Assembly: GCF_005503145.1 (NCBI RefSeq) | Contig: NZ_SCNV01000014.1 | Location: 94,438 to 158,437, forward strand | DNA from: Burkholderia sp. 4M9327F10 | GTDB taxonomy: Bacteria > Pseudomonadota > Gammaproteobacteria > Burkholderiales > Burkholderiaceae | DNA length: 64,000 nucleotides | Direction: 5' to 3' | Shown: piece by piece, positions 29,065 through 37,805 of the stretch | Layout: every line of letters begins with the position of its first letter | Position numbering within the stretch: the stretch's first letter is position 1 | Notes under the pieces: generated by a model | The model's database searches: none | Told to the model about the DNA's origin: nothing | Seen by the model: only the letters and a program-made list of their open reading frames with translations | Position numbers and translations under genes: made by a program

Positions 29065-29279
29065 CCCAAATCCTTTCGCGTCGATTCTTTTTCACTCGTG
29101 CGAACCGCCGGGCAGCATGCCTCAAGCCGGTTGCGCAGACCGTTTATAACAAAATGTGCGGCCTCATGTGCCGCTTCCGATCGCTTCTGCAAACTTTCTT
29201 TTCAATACCATGTGACACGCCGGTTTTTTCGCGCCCCGCTACCTGACGGTTTCGCGATGCGCACTCCCCGCCGCCGTGC

Positions 29280-30431
29280 TCACACTGCGCGGACCTCGAT
29301 AACCTTGGCCGCCTTGCCCATCCGCTCCGCGAGGCGCGTGCGATCCTGCACCGCCCCTGCCAGTTGACCGCAGGCCGCGTCGATGTCGTCGCCGCGCGTC
29401 TTGCGCACCGTGGTGACAACGCCCGCGTCCATCAGCACCTGGGCAAACCGCTTGATCTGTTCAGGCTTCGAGCGGATCAGCCCGGACTCCGGGAACGGAT
29501 TAAACGGGATCAGGTTGAATTTGCAAGGCACGTCGCGCGTCACGGCCAGCAGTTCGCGCGCCTGCGCCTCGCTGTCGTTGACGCCGTCGAGCATGCAGTA
29601 TTCAAATGTAATGAAATCACGCGGCGCGACTTTCAGATAGCGCTGGCAAGCCGCCATCAGTTCGCGCAACGGATACTTTTTGTTCAGCGGCACCAGCATG
29701 TCGCGCAGCGGATCTGTGGGCGCATGCAGCGAAACCGCCAGCGCCACCGGCAGATCCGCGCCGAGCCGGTCCATCATGGGCACCACGCCTGAGGTGGACA
29801 ACGTGACGCGCCGGCGCGACAGGCCGTAGGCGTTGTCGTCGAGCATCAGGCGCATGGCCGGCACGACCGCGTCGTAATTCAGGAGCGGCTCGCCCATGCC
29901 CATCATCACGACGTTCGTGACGACCCGCTCGCCCTTGCCTTCGCCTCCCACCGCCCGGCCGCCGGCCTCGCCACGCGAGGCGCGCAGCGCGAATTCGGCC
30001 ATGCGGAGCTGGCCGATGATTTCAGCGGTGGTGAGATTGCGTGAGAAACCTTGTTTGCCGGTGGAACAGAACCGGCAGTTGACCGCGCACCCGGCCTGCG
30101 ACGACACGCACAGCGTGCCCCGCGTTTCTTCCGGGATGTAGACGGTTTCAACCGCGTTGCTGTTACCGACGTCGATCAGCCACTTGCGTGTGCCGTCGCT
30201 GGAGATGTGATCGCTGACGATGCCGGGCATTGCGATGGTTGCGCGGCCCTTGAGCTTTTCGCGCAACGACTTCGCCAGATCGGTCATACCGTCGAAGTCT
30301 GCAGCGTTGTACTGGTGAATCCAGCGCTGCAATTGCTTGGCGCGAAACGGCTTCTCGCCCAGGCTGTCGCAGTATGCGACAAGCCCTTGGGCGTCCAGAT
30401 CGAGAAGGTTGACGGTTGGACTGCTCGTCAT
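29280..30431 (-). CDS. rlmN: Dual-specificity 23S rRNA/tRNA adenine-C2 methyltransferase RlmN
   Basis: A 383-residue radical-SAM enzyme that methylates C2 of A2503 in 23S rRNA and A37 in some tRNAs. The cluster motif CAVNCRFCSTGKQG is intact, as is VVMMGMGEPLLNYD. The methyl-carrier cysteine lies in FEYCMLDGVNDS and/or the C-terminal GDDIDAACGQLAG. A short Gly-rich insertion (GEAGGRAVGGEGKGE, ~170) is unusual relative to E. coli but seen in related genomes. ATG at 30431 is chosen because AGGA lies six bases upstream; two earlier in-frame ATGs lack a site. Confidence 0.97.
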   Translation of the reverse strand: MTSSPTVNLLDLDAQGLVAYCDSLGEKPFRAKQLQRWIHQYNAADFDGMTDLAKSLREKLKGRATIAMPGIVSDHISSDGTRKWLIDVGNSNAVETVYIPEETRGTLCVSSQAGCAVNCRFCSTGKQGFSRNLTTAEIIGQLRMAEFALRASRGEAGGRAVGGEGKGERVVTNVVMMGMGEPLLNYDAVVPAMRLMLDDNAYGLSRRRVTLSTSGVVPMMDRLGADLPVALAVSLHAPTDPLRDMLVPLNKKYPLRELMAACQRYLKVAPRDFITFEYCMLDGVNDSEAQARELLAVTRDVPCKFNLIPFNPFPESGLIRSKPEQIKRFAQVLMDAGVVTTVRKTRGDDIDAACGQLAGAVQDRTRLAERMGKAAKVIEVRAV

Positions 30432-30461
30432 ATCGAATCCTGCCATTTCAGTGCGAGACTT

Positions 30462-30491
30462 TACGTTCATGCAACAAGCTGCATGAACGTA
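30462..30491. repeat. 12-bp perfect inverted repeat between ndk and rlmN
   Basis: TACGTTCATGCA, loop ACAAGC, TGCATGAACGTA. It lies in the 112-base spacer of the minus-strand ndk-rlmN series. No T-run follows on either strand, so it is not a classical terminator; it may be an RNA-processing or attenuating stem, or a protein-binding palindrome. Confidence 0.6.
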
Positions 30492-30543
30492 TATGCCGTT
30501 CGCGCCCGTTCCTGCTGCTTTACCTTACTACTTCGCCGAGCGA

Positions 30544-30969
30544 TTAGCGCGAGTAAACGTTGACTTCCGGGAAGAAGAAAGCGATCTCGACCTTGGCGGT
30601 TTCCGGTGCGTCCGAACCGTGCACGGCGTTCGCGTCGATGCTGTCAGCGAAGTCAGCACGGATGGTGCCCTTTTCTGCCTTCTTCGGATCCGTTGCGCCC
30701 ATCAGGTCGCGGTGCTTCAGGATGGCGTTTTCGCCTTCGAGCGCCTGCACGATCACCGGGCCGGAGATCATGAAGTCGACGAGGTCCTTGAAGAACGGAC
30801 GTGCAGCGTGCACAGCATAGAACTTCTCTGCGTCGGCGCGCGACAGATGAACCATGCGGGCAGCAATGATCTTCAGGCCAGCGTTTTCGAAACGGCTGTA
30901 GATCTGGCCGATCACGTTCTTGGCCACAGCGTCCGGCTTGATAATCGACAGGGTGCGTTCGATCGCCAT
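30544..30969 (-). CDS. ndk: Nucleoside diphosphate kinase
   Basis: A 141-residue enzyme that moves the gamma phosphate between nucleoside triphosphates and diphosphates to balance NTP pools. The opening ERTLSIIKPDAVAKNVIG and the catalytic histidine motif NAVHGSDAPETA are intact, and the length is standard. It is the first gene of the ndk-rlmN-rodZ-ispG-hisS-yfgM-bamB series. A TACAAT -10-like hexamer lies upstream on the minus strand (plus 31016-31021). Confidence 0.98.
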   Translation of the reverse strand: MAIERTLSIIKPDAVAKNVIGQIYSRFENAGLKIIAARMVHLSRADAEKFYAVHAARPFFKDLVDFMISGPVIVQALEGENAILKHRDLMGATDPKKAEKGTIRADFADSIDANAVHGSDAPETAKVEIAFFFPEVNVYSR

Positions 30970-31015
30970 AAAAACTCCAGAAAATTAAGAGGTTACAGAT
31001 TCAAATGAATCAGCT

Positions 31016-31021
31016 ATTGTA
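31016..31021 (-). promoter_or_regulatory. Candidate -10 element of ndk
   Basis: Plus-strand ATTGTA reads TACAAT on the minus strand, 47 bases before the ndk start. No strong -35 is visible at 16-18 bases. Tentative. Confidence 0.35.
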
Positions 31022-31066
31022 GCATGTTCCCATGTATCATTGCGATTGAACCCTTTCAGCATTGAA

Positions 31067-31138
31067 AGACTCCAAGGAGGAGTCTGTATTTCTCTGTAAC
31101 AGGGCGCCGCGGGGGATTGAAACTCCCCGCCCCGGCGC
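31067..31138. repeat. Two stem-loops in the divergent ndk / Bax-inhibitor spacer
   Basis: The first is AGACTCC, loop AAGGA, GGAGTCT (31067-31085). The second is a G+C-rich stem with arms GCGCCGCGGGG and CCCCG...CGGCGC around ATTGAAACT (31104-31138), followed by TAATCTT. They sit upstream of the plus-strand membrane-protein gene and could be leader structure; no T-run or downstream reading frame supports a simple terminator or leader peptide. Confidence 0.5.
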
Positions 31139-31237
31139 TAATCTTAGGGTTGTACGGATCAAGCGACTGGCGGCAGGTTTGCCGGCCGGCGCTGCATAAA
31201 CCACGGCGAGTCACTGCGCCTGACGCAAGGAGAAACC

Positions 31238-31936
31238 ATGAACGAGCATCCCTATAGCTTTGGCCGCAATGGCGCTGTCAGCACGGCCGAAACCCGCAAC
31301 CGCGTGCTGCGCAACACGTACTGGCTGCTGGCATTGTCCATGGTGCCAACGGTGCTGGGGGCATGGGTTGGCGTCGCCACCGGGTTCTCGCTGTTCGCGG
31401 CCACCAGCCCGGCCATGAGCATGCTGGCGTTCTTCGCCATCGCGTTCGGCTTCATGTTCGCCATCCAGCGCACCAAAGACAGCGCAGTCGGCGTGTTCGT
31501 GCTGCTCGGCTTCACGTTCTTCATGGGCCTGATGCTCTCGCGCATGCTGAGCTTCATCCTCGGCTTTTCGAACGGACCGTCGCTGATCATGCTGGCGTTC
31601 GGCGGCACCGGGGTGATCTTCACCGCCATGGCCACCATCGCCACGGTCAGCAAGCGCGACTTCTCGGGTCTCGGCAAGTGGCTGTTCGTGGGTGTGATCG
31701 TGCTGCTGCTCGCCATGGTCGCCAACATGTTCCTGCAGTTGCCGGCGCTCATGCTGACGGTCTCGGTGCTTGCCATCGCCATCTTCTCGGCGTACATGCT
31801 GTTTGACGTGCAGCGCGTCGTGAACGGCGGCGAGACGAACTACATCACCGCGACGCTGGCCATTTATCTGGACCTGTACAACGTGTTCGTGAACCTGCTG
31901 GCGCTGCTCGGCATCTTCGGCGGCAACCGCAACTAA
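31238..31936 (+). CDS. Bax inhibitor-1/YccA-family integral membrane protein
   Basis: A 232-residue inner-membrane protein with about seven hydrophobic helices, of the BI-1 (TMBIM/YccA/YbhL) family. Typical features are the cytoplasmic N-terminus with RNRVLRNTYWLLALSMVPT, the GGTGVIFTAMATIATVSKRDFSGLG loop, and the C-terminal FDVQRVVNGGETNYITATLAIYLDLYNVFVNLL. Bacterial members have been linked to calcium leak or FtsH control, but its own role is not evident. An AAGGAG ribosome site precedes ATG 31238. A strong terminator follows. Confidence 0.93.
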   Translation: MNEHPYSFGRNGAVSTAETRNRVLRNTYWLLALSMVPTVLGAWVGVATGFSLFAATSPAMSMLAFFAIAFGFMFAIQRTKDSAVGVFVLLGFTFFMGLMLSRMLSFILGFSNGPSLIMLAFGGTGVIFTAMATIATVSKRDFSGLGKWLFVGVIVLLLAMVANMFLQLPALMLTVSVLAIAIFSAYMLFDVQRVVNGGETNYITATLAIYLDLYNVFVNLLALLGIFGGNRN

Positions 31937-32008
31937 GCGCGAAGGCGTCAGCGCAGAGGCGCTGGCGCGGTAACTCCACGCAACCATGCGGGCCTGGCGC
32001 CCGCATGA

Positions 32009-32045
32009 AAAAACGCCCATCACGGTCAACCGTCATGGGCGTTTT
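32009..32045. terminator. Bidirectional intrinsic terminator
   Basis: AAAACGCCCAT-C-ACGG, loop TCAA, CCGT-C-ATGGGCGTTTT. One C-C mismatch interrupts an otherwise complete stem. It separates the convergent Bax-inhibitor-like gene and the MBL-fold hydrolase gene. Confidence 0.93.
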
Positions 32046-32105
32046 CTTTTGTGCTGCTGCGCTTGCCTTCGGGCGCCCGTTACGCCGTGCGTGCCGATTA
32101 AAACT

Positions 32106-32879
32106 TCAAAGGCTCAGCCAGTCGAAGCCGTCATCCTGCGACGCCACCACCACCTCGGTGGCCGCCGTACCCAATACGCCCGCCATGGCGGCCCGGGCAA
32201 GTTCCGGGGAATTGTTCTGCTGGCTCAGATGCGCCGCGACCAGATGACGCAAGCGCGAGCGGTCGAGAGAGGCGAGGATTTCCGCTGCCGCTTCGTTGTT
32301 CAGATGGCCGTGATTGCCGCCGATGCGCGCCTTCAGCGATTGCGGATAACGGCTCGCCGCCAGCATCCGCAGGTCATGGTTGCATTCGAGCACGAGCGCA
32401 TCGCATCCGCTCAGCACGGCGCTGATGTGCGGCGTCGAAGTGCCGACGTCGGTCAGCACGCCCAGCCGGCTCGCGCCGTCGGACATCACGTATTGCAAAG
32501 GCTCACGGGCGTCGTGGGGAACGGTATAGGGCAGCACGCTCAGGTCGCCGATGGCAACCGCCTCGTCGCCCCACAACACGCGCAGGTCGACCTCGGCCTC
32601 GTCGGCGCCCACTGCGCGCGCCGTGCCCCAGCTCATGTACAGCGGAATCGACCATTTGCGCGCCAGCGTCAAGGCGCTGCCGATATGGTCGCTGTGTTCG
32701 TGGGTGATAAGAATGGCGTCGAGACCCTCGACGCCCGAGCCGAGCCGCCCAAGACGGCGTTCGACTTCCTTTGCCGAGAAGCCGCAGTCGAGCAATACGC
32801 GCGTGGTGGTCGCGCCGCTTTGCACTTCCACGAGCAAAGCATTGCCTTCGCTGCCGCTTCCCAGGCTGGCGAACCGCAC
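32106..32879 (-). CDS. MBL-fold metallohydrolase (YycJ/WalJ-like)
   Basis: A 257-residue metallo-beta-lactamase-fold hydrolase. It opens MRFASLGSGSEGNALLVE and carries the metal motif THEHSDHIG; further ligands lie in YTVPHDAREP and the C-terminal HLSQQNNSPE, as in the YycJ/WalJ group. These resemble exonucleases or phosphodiesterases, but the substrate here is unknown. GTG at 32879 is used, eight bases after the bamC stop, with an AAGG upstream; it is almost certainly in the dapA-bamC transcript. Confidence 0.9.
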   Translation of the reverse strand: MRFASLGSGSEGNALLVEVQSGATTTRVLLDCGFSAKEVERRLGRLGSGVEGLDAILITHEHSDHIGSALTLARKWSIPLYMSWGTARAVGADEAEVDLRVLWGDEAVAIGDLSVLPYTVPHDAREPLQYVMSDGASRLGVLTDVGTSTPHISAVLSGCDALVLECNHDLRMLAASRYPQSLKARIGGNHGHLNNEAAAEILASLDRSRLRHLVAAHLSQQNNSPELARAAMAGVLGTAATEVVVASQDDGFDWLSL

Positions 32880-32887
32880 GGCTCGCC

Positions 32888-34024
32888 TTAGTTCAGTTGC
32901 GCGTGCAGCAGCGAAACGATGTGCTGCGCGTCCGACGAGGTGTCCACCTGACCGTTGGCGTCGACCACCGCCACCTGGGTGAGCGCGTCGCCCTTCGGCC
33001 GCACGTTGACGAGGAATTCCTGGGCGGGCTTCTTCGAATTGCCGCTATAGAACAGCTTGCCGAGCAGGCCTTCCTTCTTCAGCTCCTGCATCGTGTCCGC
33101 ATAGCGCACGTAGTAGATGCCCTTCTCGCGATCACGGTTGTCGACGGCAAAATTCGTACGGTCAAGCGCAAGGCCCACGCGCAGCCAGGCACGGTCGAAG
33201 GATTCCTGCAGGTCGAGCGTCGCAGCGCCCGCAGCCATATCCACCGTGACCGGCGCGGTAGCCGGGACAGCATCGGTCAGCAGTTGCTTTGCCTGGGCGT
33301 CCGTCAGACCGAACTTCTCCATCAGCTTGGCGAGGAACAGCGCTTCCAGCGCCGGATCGCGCGGACGCTCCACCCAACGCGACGAGGTCTTGTCCTGGCC
33401 CGTCAGCATTTCTTCCATCTTGCTGTGGGTGATGGAAATGTCCGTGGCGTCGTTCGGACCGCGCGAGACCAGCGTGCGGAAGCTGTCGCGGGTGCCCGAC
33501 GAGTAAGCGAAGTCCACCACCTTGCCGATCGTGTTGCGGAACCAGTCGTCCGGAATGTTGGCGCGATTCTCAGCCCAGTCGGTCGACATGATGCCGGTCG
33601 TCGGCGCGTCGGTCTTCAGCACGAAGCCGTTGTCCTGCCAGAAGTCCTGCAACTGGGGCCACAACTGTTCGGGCGTGCGGCCATCGACCACCAGCCAGCG
33701 ATGGTCGCCGTCGCGCTCGATGTGCATGCCGAGCGGGTCTTGCGCGTTGGGCACGCCTTCGGTCGAGTTGCCGGCCGCCGTGACAGCGCGCGTCGGTGCA
33801 CCACCCAAGGCCAGGTTGGCCGGCGGTGCGACATATTTCTGCTGGGTCGGCGTAGATTGCAGGTCGCTCGGCACGTTCAGCGGCGGTGCAATGGACGTGG
33901 CCTTGTAATTGACGCGATCGGAAGCAAACCAGTCGTTCAGCGTGTCACAGCCGGCGAGCGTCACCAGGGCAAGCGCCAGCGCCGCCATGCGGGTTGCGTG
34001 GAGGGAAAGTGCGGAACGTTTCAT
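32888..34024 (-). CDS. bamC: Outer-membrane assembly lipoprotein BamC
   Basis: A 378-residue lipoprotein of the BAM complex (NlpB/DapX family). The signal ALALALVTLAGC ends in lipobox LAGC. An unstructured N-terminal segment (VNYKATSIAPPLNVPSDL) that contacts BamD precedes two helix-grip domains, the first visible in LWPQLQDFWQDNGF and the second in RAWLRVGLALDRTNF. ATG at 34024 has AAGGA four bases upstream. The dapA-bamC order is the same as in E. coli. Confidence 0.94.
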   Translation of the reverse strand: MKRSALSLHATRMAALALALVTLAGCDTLNDWFASDRVNYKATSIAPPLNVPSDLQSTPTQQKYVAPPANLALGGAPTRAVTAAGNSTEGVPNAQDPLGMHIERDGDHRWLVVDGRTPEQLWPQLQDFWQDNGFVLKTDAPTTGIMSTDWAENRANIPDDWFRNTIGKVVDFAYSSGTRDSFRTLVSRGPNDATDISITHSKMEEMLTGQDKTSSRWVERPRDPALEALFLAKLMEKFGLTDAQAKQLLTDAVPATAPVTVDMAAGAATLDLQESFDRAWLRVGLALDRTNFAVDNRDREKGIYYVRYADTMQELKKEGLLGKLFYSGNSKKPAQEFLVNVRPKGDALTQVAVVDANGQVDTSSDAQHIVSLLHAQLN

Positions 34025-34135
34025 GAGGTCCTTCGTGAAGCTGGAACGCGGTGCCTGGTTCAATGCCGGGAACGCGGGCGATATCGACGTCGGTTAAAAA
34101 AATGCCGGTGACGGGCTGCTCTGCACTGAAACGGC

Positions 34136-35068
34136 TCAGCCGAGCAGACCCGCTTCGCGCAGCGCCGCACGCACCACTTCGTGGTAGCGCGCATCGAGCG
34201 GGGTGAGCGGCAGGCGGATTCCGCCTTGCACGCGCCCCAGTTGCTGCAGGGCCCACTTTGCCGGAATCGGGTTCGATTCGATAAAGAGGTTCTTATGCAG
34301 CGACAGGAGTTTCAGGTGAATCTCACGCGCGGTTTTCGCGTCGGCCGCGAGAGCAGCCTTGCACAACTCGCTCATGGCGCGCGGCGCAACGTTCGCGGTC
34401 ACCGAAATATTGCCGTGGCCGCCCAGCAGCATCAAGGCGATCGCAGTCGGATCGTCGCCGCTGTAAATGCCGAAGTGCGCCGGAGCCGACTTGATCAGGT
34501 GCGCCGCGCGGTCGACATTGCCCGTCGCTTCCTTCACGCCCACGATGCCCGGCACCTGCGCACAACGCAAAATCGTTTCGTTAGACATATCCGCGACCGT
34601 GCGGCCGGGGACGTTGTACAGGATCACCGGCAGATCCACCGTCTCGGCGATCTTGGCGAAATGGCGGTAGATGCCTTCCTGCGTCGGCTTGTTGTAGTAC
34701 GGCACTACTTGCAGGGTCGCGTCCGCGCCAACCTCTTTGGCCTGCTGCGTCAGCTCAATCGCCTCGGTCGTGGAGTTGCCGCCCGAGCCGGCGATCACCG
34801 GAATGCGGCCTGCCGTGTGATCCACAGCGGTCTTGACCATCAGCACGTGCTCTTCGACCGACAACGTAGCCGATTCGCCGCTGGTGCCGACCACGACGAG
34901 CGCGTTCGTACCCTCTTCGATATGCCAGTCGATCAGCTTGCGGAACGCCGGCAGGTCGAGGCTGCCGTCTTCGAGCATCGGGGTGATGATGGCCGGAATG
35001 CTGCCGCGAATCTGGGGACCGTTACCGTGGATGCCGCCTTGAGTGCCGCTTTGAGTACCGTTAGACAT
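34136..35068 (-). CDS. dapA: 4-hydroxy-tetrahydrodipicolinate synthase
   Basis: A 310-residue TIM-barrel enzyme that condenses pyruvate and aspartate semialdehyde in lysine and diaminopimelate synthesis. Visible are the substrate motif VVGTSGESATLS, the catalytic tyrosine in VPYYNKPTQEGIY and LYNVPGRTVADM, and the Schiff-base lysine in IVGVKEATGNVDRA. The N-terminus has ~20 extra Gly/Ser/Thr-rich residues before the conserved RGSIPAIITPM; the true start could be internal. It is followed by bamC. Confidence 0.97.
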   Translation of the reverse strand: MSNGTQSGTQGGIHGNGPQIRGSIPAIITPMLEDGSLDLPAFRKLIDWHIEEGTNALVVVGTSGESATLSVEEHVLMVKTAVDHTAGRIPVIAGSGGNSTTEAIELTQQAKEVGADATLQVVPYYNKPTQEGIYRHFAKIAETVDLPVILYNVPGRTVADMSNETILRCAQVPGIVGVKEATGNVDRAAHLIKSAPAHFGIYSGDDPTAIALMLLGGHGNISVTANVAPRAMSELCKAALAADAKTAREIHLKLLSLHKNLFIESNPIPAKWALQQLGRVQGGIRLPLTPLDARYHEVVRAALREAGLLG

Positions 35069-35110
35069 GAAACGCCATGAATTTAATCAGTAAACCGCGA
35101 TTGTAGCGGA

Positions 35111-35767
35111 TTAGCCAGCCAGTTCGTAACAAGGCGGGGGCGGTACCGGCGTATCTGCCTTTCCGTCTCCCCGTACCTCACCGGAAGCCGGCTCCGCCTC
35201 CAGAATTGCGCAGATCCGCTGAACGTAAGCCGGGCGCGGCTGCGCAAGAAAACCATCTTGAAATGCAATCACCCGCAAGCGCAGGCGCACGACGTCGAGC
35301 AACTCCCCCGGCTGCAGCAGGAACGCCGGGTTGGACGGCTTGCCGACAGTCTGGTTGCCGTGCGCGAAGGTCTCGTAAATCAGCACGCCGCCTGGCGCAA
35401 GTGCCTCGAGCAGACGCGGAAACAACGGCCGATGCAGGTAGTTCGTCACCACCACCGCGGCGAATTTCGCATCGTCGGGCAACGGCCAGGGCGCGCCTTC
35501 GAGATCGGCCACGTGCGCCGTAATCTGGGGCTCGTCCCGCATGGTGGAGAGCGCTGCCGCATCGCGATCAAGCGCCGTCACGGGATGGCCATGCGCGGCG
35601 AACCAGCGCGCGTGCCGCCCTGCCCCCGCGGCTACATCGAGCACCGCACCGCCGGGCGCCACCAGATGAGTCCAGTGACGCACCCAGCGCGACGGCTCGC
35701 CGAGCGTCACGCCGGCCGCGCTGGGAAGCGCGGCGCCGGTAGAAATGGCGGATACGGGTTCGCTCAT
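35111..35767 (-). CDS. Class I SAM-dependent methyltransferase
   Basis: A 218-residue predicted methyltransferase. Motif I is VLDVAAGAGRHARWFAAHG, motif II region VTALDRDAAAL, and the post-acidic motif VTNYLHRPLFPRLLEALAPGG. This resembles TehB/UbiE-type enzymes; the substrate is unknown. ATG at 35767 is used because the frame upstream runs into the trpS terminal region without family-like sequence. It lies between trpS and dapA on the same strand. Confidence 0.85.
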   Translation of the reverse strand: MSEPVSAISTGAALPSAAGVTLGEPSRWVRHWTHLVAPGGAVLDVAAGAGRHARWFAAHGHPVTALDRDAAALSTMRDEPQITAHVADLEGAPWPLPDDAKFAAVVVTNYLHRPLFPRLLEALAPGGVLIYETFAHGNQTVGKPSNPAFLLQPGELLDVVRLRLRVIAFQDGFLAQPRPAYVQRICAILEAEPASGEVRGDGKADTPVPPPPCYELAG

Positions 35768-35825
35768 GGCCTGCGGAAAACGGTGTACACGGTTCGTGTC
35801 CCGCGAGTCACGGACAACGACGCCC

Positions 35826-37028
35826 TCAATTGTACGAGAGGCCCATCGCCTCGCGCACATCGCGCATCGTTTCGGTGGCGAATCTGCGGGCCTTGTCGCA
35901 GCCGTCGGCGACGATGGCGCGCAGCAGCGATGGGTCGTCCATGTATTTCTGGGCGCGCTCGAGCATCGGTTGCTGTTCGCGCAGAATGCCTTCGATCACC
36001 GGCTGCTTGCACTCGAGACAGCCAATGCCGGCCGAGCGGCAGCCCTTTTGCACCCACTCGTGAGTGGTTTCGTCCGTGTAGACCTGATGCAGTTGCCACA
36101 CCGGGCACTTGTCCGGATCGCCCGGATCGGTGCGGCGCACGCGCGCCGGGTCGGTCGGCATGGTGCGGACTTTCTTCGTGATGGTTTCCGCGTCTTCCCG
36201 CAGGCCGATCGTGTTGCCGTAAGACTTCGACATTTTCTGGCCGTCGAGACCGGGCATGCGCGACGCCTCGGTCAGCATGGCTTGCGGCTCGACCAGGATG
36301 ATCTTGCGCGAGCCTTCGAGGTAGCCGAACAGGCGCTCGCGGTCGTTCAGCGACAGGCTTTGCGACTCTTGCAGCATCGCGCGGGCCTGTTCGAGCGCTT
36401 CGTCGTCGCCTTCCTGCTGGTAGGCGTTGCGCAGCTCGTGATACAGCTTCGAGCGCTTGCCGCCAAGCTTCTTCGCCGCTTCGTTGGCCTTCTCTTCGAA
36501 GCCCGGTTCGCGGCCGTACAGGTAGTTGAAGCGCCGGGCAATTTCGCGCGTCATCTCGACGTGCGGCACCTGGTCTTCACCGACCGGCACCAGCGAGCCG
36601 CGATACAGCAGGATGTCCGCCGCCATCAGCACCGGATAGCCGAGGAAACCGTAGGTGGACAGGTCCTTGTCCTTCAGCTTCTCCATCTGCTCCTTGTAGG
36701 TCGGCACGCGTTCGAGCCAACCGAGAGGCGTGCTCATGCCGAGCAGCAGCGCCAGTTCCGCATGTTCCGGCACCTTGCTCTGGATAAAGAGCGTGGCCTG
36801 GGCCGGATCGATGCCCGAGGCGAGCCAGTCGATCAGCACTTCCCAGACGTTCTTTTCGATAACCTCGGGCGTTTCGTAGTGCGTCGTGAGGGCGTGCCAG
36901 TCGACCACGCAGAAGAAGCACGGGTATTCGGACTGCAGCCGGACCCAGTTTTTCAGCACACCGTGATAGTGGCCGAGGTGCAGGGAGCCGGTAGGCCGCA
37001 TGCCGGAGAAAATACGGTCAGGGAACAT
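35826..37028 (-). CDS. trpS: Tryptophanyl-tRNA synthetase
   Basis: A 400-residue class-I synthetase for tRNA-Trp. The HIGH signature reads GSLHLGHYHG and the KMSKS loop is GQKMSKSYGN. It opens FPDRIFSGMRPTG. Compared with the ~330-residue E. coli enzyme it is longer, with an extended C-terminal half around TDPARVRRTDPGDPDKCPVW seen in related beta-proteobacteria. It starts four bases after the M50 protease stop, so the two are co-transcribed. Confidence 0.97.
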   Translation of the reverse strand: MFPDRIFSGMRPTGSLHLGHYHGVLKNWVRLQSEYPCFFCVVDWHALTTHYETPEVIEKNVWEVLIDWLASGIDPAQATLFIQSKVPEHAELALLLGMSTPLGWLERVPTYKEQMEKLKDKDLSTYGFLGYPVLMAADILLYRGSLVPVGEDQVPHVEMTREIARRFNYLYGREPGFEEKANEAAKKLGGKRSKLYHELRNAYQQEGDDEALEQARAMLQESQSLSLNDRERLFGYLEGSRKIILVEPQAMLTEASRMPGLDGQKMSKSYGNTIGLREDAETITKKVRTMPTDPARVRRTDPGDPDKCPVWQLHQVYTDETTHEWVQKGCRSAGIGCLECKQPVIEGILREQQPMLERAQKYMDDPSLLRAIVADGCDKARRFATETMRDVREAMGLSYN

Positions 37029-37032
37029 GGTT

Positions 37033-37698
37033 TTATTGAAAAAGCGAAACGAGAGGGGTCAGGATGGCGTTGACAGCATCGTAGCCAAGATAGACGAGCG
37101 GGTTCAGCCAATAGCGGGTCAGCACGCCTGTCATCACCAGCGCCATCACGATGAAAAAACCATACGGTTCGAGGCGCGACAACGCAATCGCCTGACGCGG
37201 CGGCAGCAACGCCGCCAGCACGCGCCCGCCGTCGAGCGGCGGCAGCGGAAACAGATTGATCACACCCAGCACCAGATTGACGAGGATGCCCGCCTGAGCC
37301 ATGCGCGTGAAGAACGGCTCGTCGACGCCCAGCACTCCCAGTGCGATGCTCACCACGGCCCACGCCAGCGCCTGGACGAAATTGCACATCGGGCCGGCCA
37401 GCGCGACCCACAGGCTGCCCCAGCGTGGATTTCGCAGGTTGCCGAAGGCCACCGGCACCGGTTTGGCGTACCCAAACATGAACATGCCCTTGGTGGCGAT
37501 ATACAGCACCAGCGGAATGACAATAGTGCCGATCGGGTCGATATGGCGCATCGGATTGAACGACACGCGACCCAGCGCGTAAGCGGTATTGTCGCCGAGC
37601 AGGCGCGCCACGTAGCCATGGGCGGCTTCGTGCAACGTGATGGCGAAAATCACGGGCAACGCGTAGACCGCGATGGTCTGTATCAGGGAAGAGTCCAT
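37033..37698 (-). CDS. M50-family (site-2-type) membrane metalloprotease
   Basis: A 221-residue polytopic inner-membrane protein. The zinc motif HEAAH lies in the first helical region (AITLHEAAHGYVARLLGD). The third ligand region NLFPLPPLDGGRV matches the NPxPPLDGG pattern of site-2 proteases. About six hydrophobic segments are visible. The FNPMRHIDPIGTIVIP loop is typical of the small FwdE/YwhC-like subfamily without PDZ or CBS domains. Its substrate is unknown. It precedes trpS by four bases. Confidence 0.93.
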   Translation of the reverse strand: MDSSLIQTIAVYALPVIFAITLHEAAHGYVARLLGDNTAYALGRVSFNPMRHIDPIGTIVIPLVLYIATKGMFMFGYAKPVPVAFGNLRNPRWGSLWVALAGPMCNFVQALAWAVVSIALGVLGVDEPFFTRMAQAGILVNLVLGVINLFPLPPLDGGRVLAALLPPRQAIALSRLEPYGFFIVMALVMTGVLTRYWLNPLVYLGYDAVNAILTPLVSLFQ

Positions 37699-37805
37699 AA
37701 CCAGTTATTGTAACAACGCCATTGCCTGCATCTGTCCGCTTTCATCCATACAGGCGTCAGGATGGACTGTCAGGCCGGCCAGCTTGCGCGCACCGGGGCA
37801 GACTC

